This document shows positions 63,287-64,000 of a stretch of 64,000 nucleotides of DNA, piece by piece. Origin of the DNA: Ktedonobacter sp. SOSP1-85 (lineage in GTDB: Bacteria > Chloroflexota > Ktedonobacteria > Ktedonobacterales > Ktedonobacteraceae); contig NZ_BNJI01000002.1 in assembly GCF_016587415.1 (NCBI RefSeq), positions 992,001-1,056,000 of the forward strand, given 5' to 3'. Numbering within the stretch: the first letter of the stretch is position 1; every line of letters starts with the position of its first letter. The position numbers were made by a program, and so were the translations under genes. The notes beneath the pieces were generated by a model. That model was not told the origin of the DNA. It saw nothing but the letters and a program-made list of their open reading frames with translations, and made no database searches.

Positions 63287-64000
63287 ATGAAGGAAGCACA
63301 AAAAACGATGCAGTCTCAGAATCTCTCTTCCTCTCAATATGAGGTTCATGTTGAACGCCAGGTTCCCATCCCCATGACAGATGGAACCATTCTGCGTGCT
63401 GATGTCTATCGGCCCAGCAGCCCTGGGCGCTATCCTGTTCTGATCGAACGAGTTGCTTACGAGTTAGCAGAGCGATGCCGATATGCTGGCGAATATTACG
63501 CCAGCCGTGGATATGTGGTTGTTGGACAAAATGTCCGAGGACGCTTTGCATCTGAGGGGGAGTTTATCCCGTTTCGGGATGATGGATGGAGTGACCATCG
63601 AGACGGATATGACACCATCCTCTGGGCAGGAAAACAACCCTGGTCAAATGGAGTAGTGGGTATGCTAGATGGCTCCTACTCTGGTGGGACGCAATATTTA
63701 CTCACCCCGACACAACCTGACTTCCTCAAGGCACTGTTTGTGCGCGAGGGCATGTCAGATATTTACCACGACTTTGTTTTCCGAGGGGGGGCTTACCAAT
63801 TAGCATTGCACAGAGGATGGGCCATCAATGCAACGCTTGCGCACTTGCGGCAAAACGTTCTTCCTGAGACGGCATTAGCACTCGCCTCATTGGAACTGGC
63901 TGCAAAAAACGTGGATGACTGGCATCGCCATCTTCCTCTTACCGCCTGTCCTCCTTTGGAAGAGCTTGTCGACTGGTATTTTGCCGATCTCGCCCACCCG
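63287..64000 (+). CDS. CocE/NonD family hydrolase (X-Pro peptidase S15 type), 3' truncated by window end
   Basis: 238 codons remain open to the right edge. 'VPIPMTDGTILRADVYRP', 'YYASRGYVVVGQNVRGRFAS' and the nucleophile elbow 'VGMLDGSYSGGTQYL' (Ser in GSYSG) are family signatures of alpha/beta hydrolases of the CocE/glutaryl acylase/X-prolyl dipeptidyl peptidase group. ATG 63287 is followed by ATG 63308; the AAGGAAG between them favours the latter. The C-terminal beta-jelly domain lies outside the window. Confidence 0.88.
   Translation, partial: MKEAQKTMQSQNLSSSQYEVHVERQVPIPMTDGTILRADVYRPSSPGRYPVLIERVAYELAERCRYAGEYYASRGYVVVGQNVRGRFASEGEFIPFRDDGWSDHRDGYDTILWAGKQPWSNGVVGMLDGSYSGGTQYLLTPTQPDFLKALFVREGMSDIYHDFVFRGGAYQLALHRGWAINATLAHLRQNVLPETALALASLELAAKNVDDWHRHLPLTACPPLEELVDWYFADLAHP

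Overview
The window looks like chromosomal DNA from a Ktedonobacter-like member of the Chloroflexota (class Ktedonobacteria). This is inferred from gene content: a giant MalT-type LuxR regulator, a Ser/Thr kinase with WD40 repeats, a lone multi-domain histidine kinase, several DinB-like proteins, an F420/deazaflavin-type nitroreductase, many IS elements, and two IscB (IS200/IS605-type) loci of the kind known to be expanded in Ktedonobacter. No rRNA or tRNA gene was seen.

Layout. 1-3.0 kb: tail of an AraC regulator, azlCD amino-acid exporter, a small ORF and an adenosine-deaminase-like hydrolase. 3.1-11.5 kb: a decayed Ig-like fragment, a beta-propeller lipoprotein, and small housekeeping enzymes (Nudix, nitroreductase, Gfo/Idh/MocA, MazG-like, HAD, DUF402, DinB, PAP2-like), ending with mntH. 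11.9-16.1 kb: a sugar ABC transporter (binding protein and two permeases) with its LacI regulator. 16.7-31.9 kb: CPBP protease, fused PabB-PabC, HAM1-type NTPase, alpha/beta hydrolase, the 1050-aa LuxR regulator, three P-loop kinases, a transglutaminase-like protein and a PhzF-like protein.

32-49.5 kb is the mobile/defence section. It starts with a roughly 340-bp IS605-type element that has no transposase and carries only an omega-RNA-like end. Next comes a two-gene operon of a TIR-wHTH protein and a 1262-aa STAND NTPase, a candidate anti-phage system. Then an IscB element follows whose guide (omega) RNA is interrupted by a 705-nt group II intron with a textbook domain V and a deleted intron-encoded protein. 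The section continues with a histidine kinase, an IS701-type element with a frameshifted transposase, a three-gene glycan-related run (GH-A hydrolase, PIG-L deacetylase, DprE1-like oxidase), and a second IscB element with an uninterrupted omega RNA. Comparing the two IscB loci defines the intron boundaries to within a base.

49.5-64 kb: small membrane proteins, a class-C beta-lactamase-like hydrolase, an inverted pair of paralogous membrane genes (one truncated), a peptidase E-like protein, a frameshift-split kinase/WD40 gene, two ISs inserted one into the other's target duplication, a Tn554-type tnpC remnant with its recombinases gone, and the start of a CocE/NonD-type hydrolase running off the edge. 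Long perfect hairpins and two dispersed palindromic repeat families punctuate the intergenic spaces.
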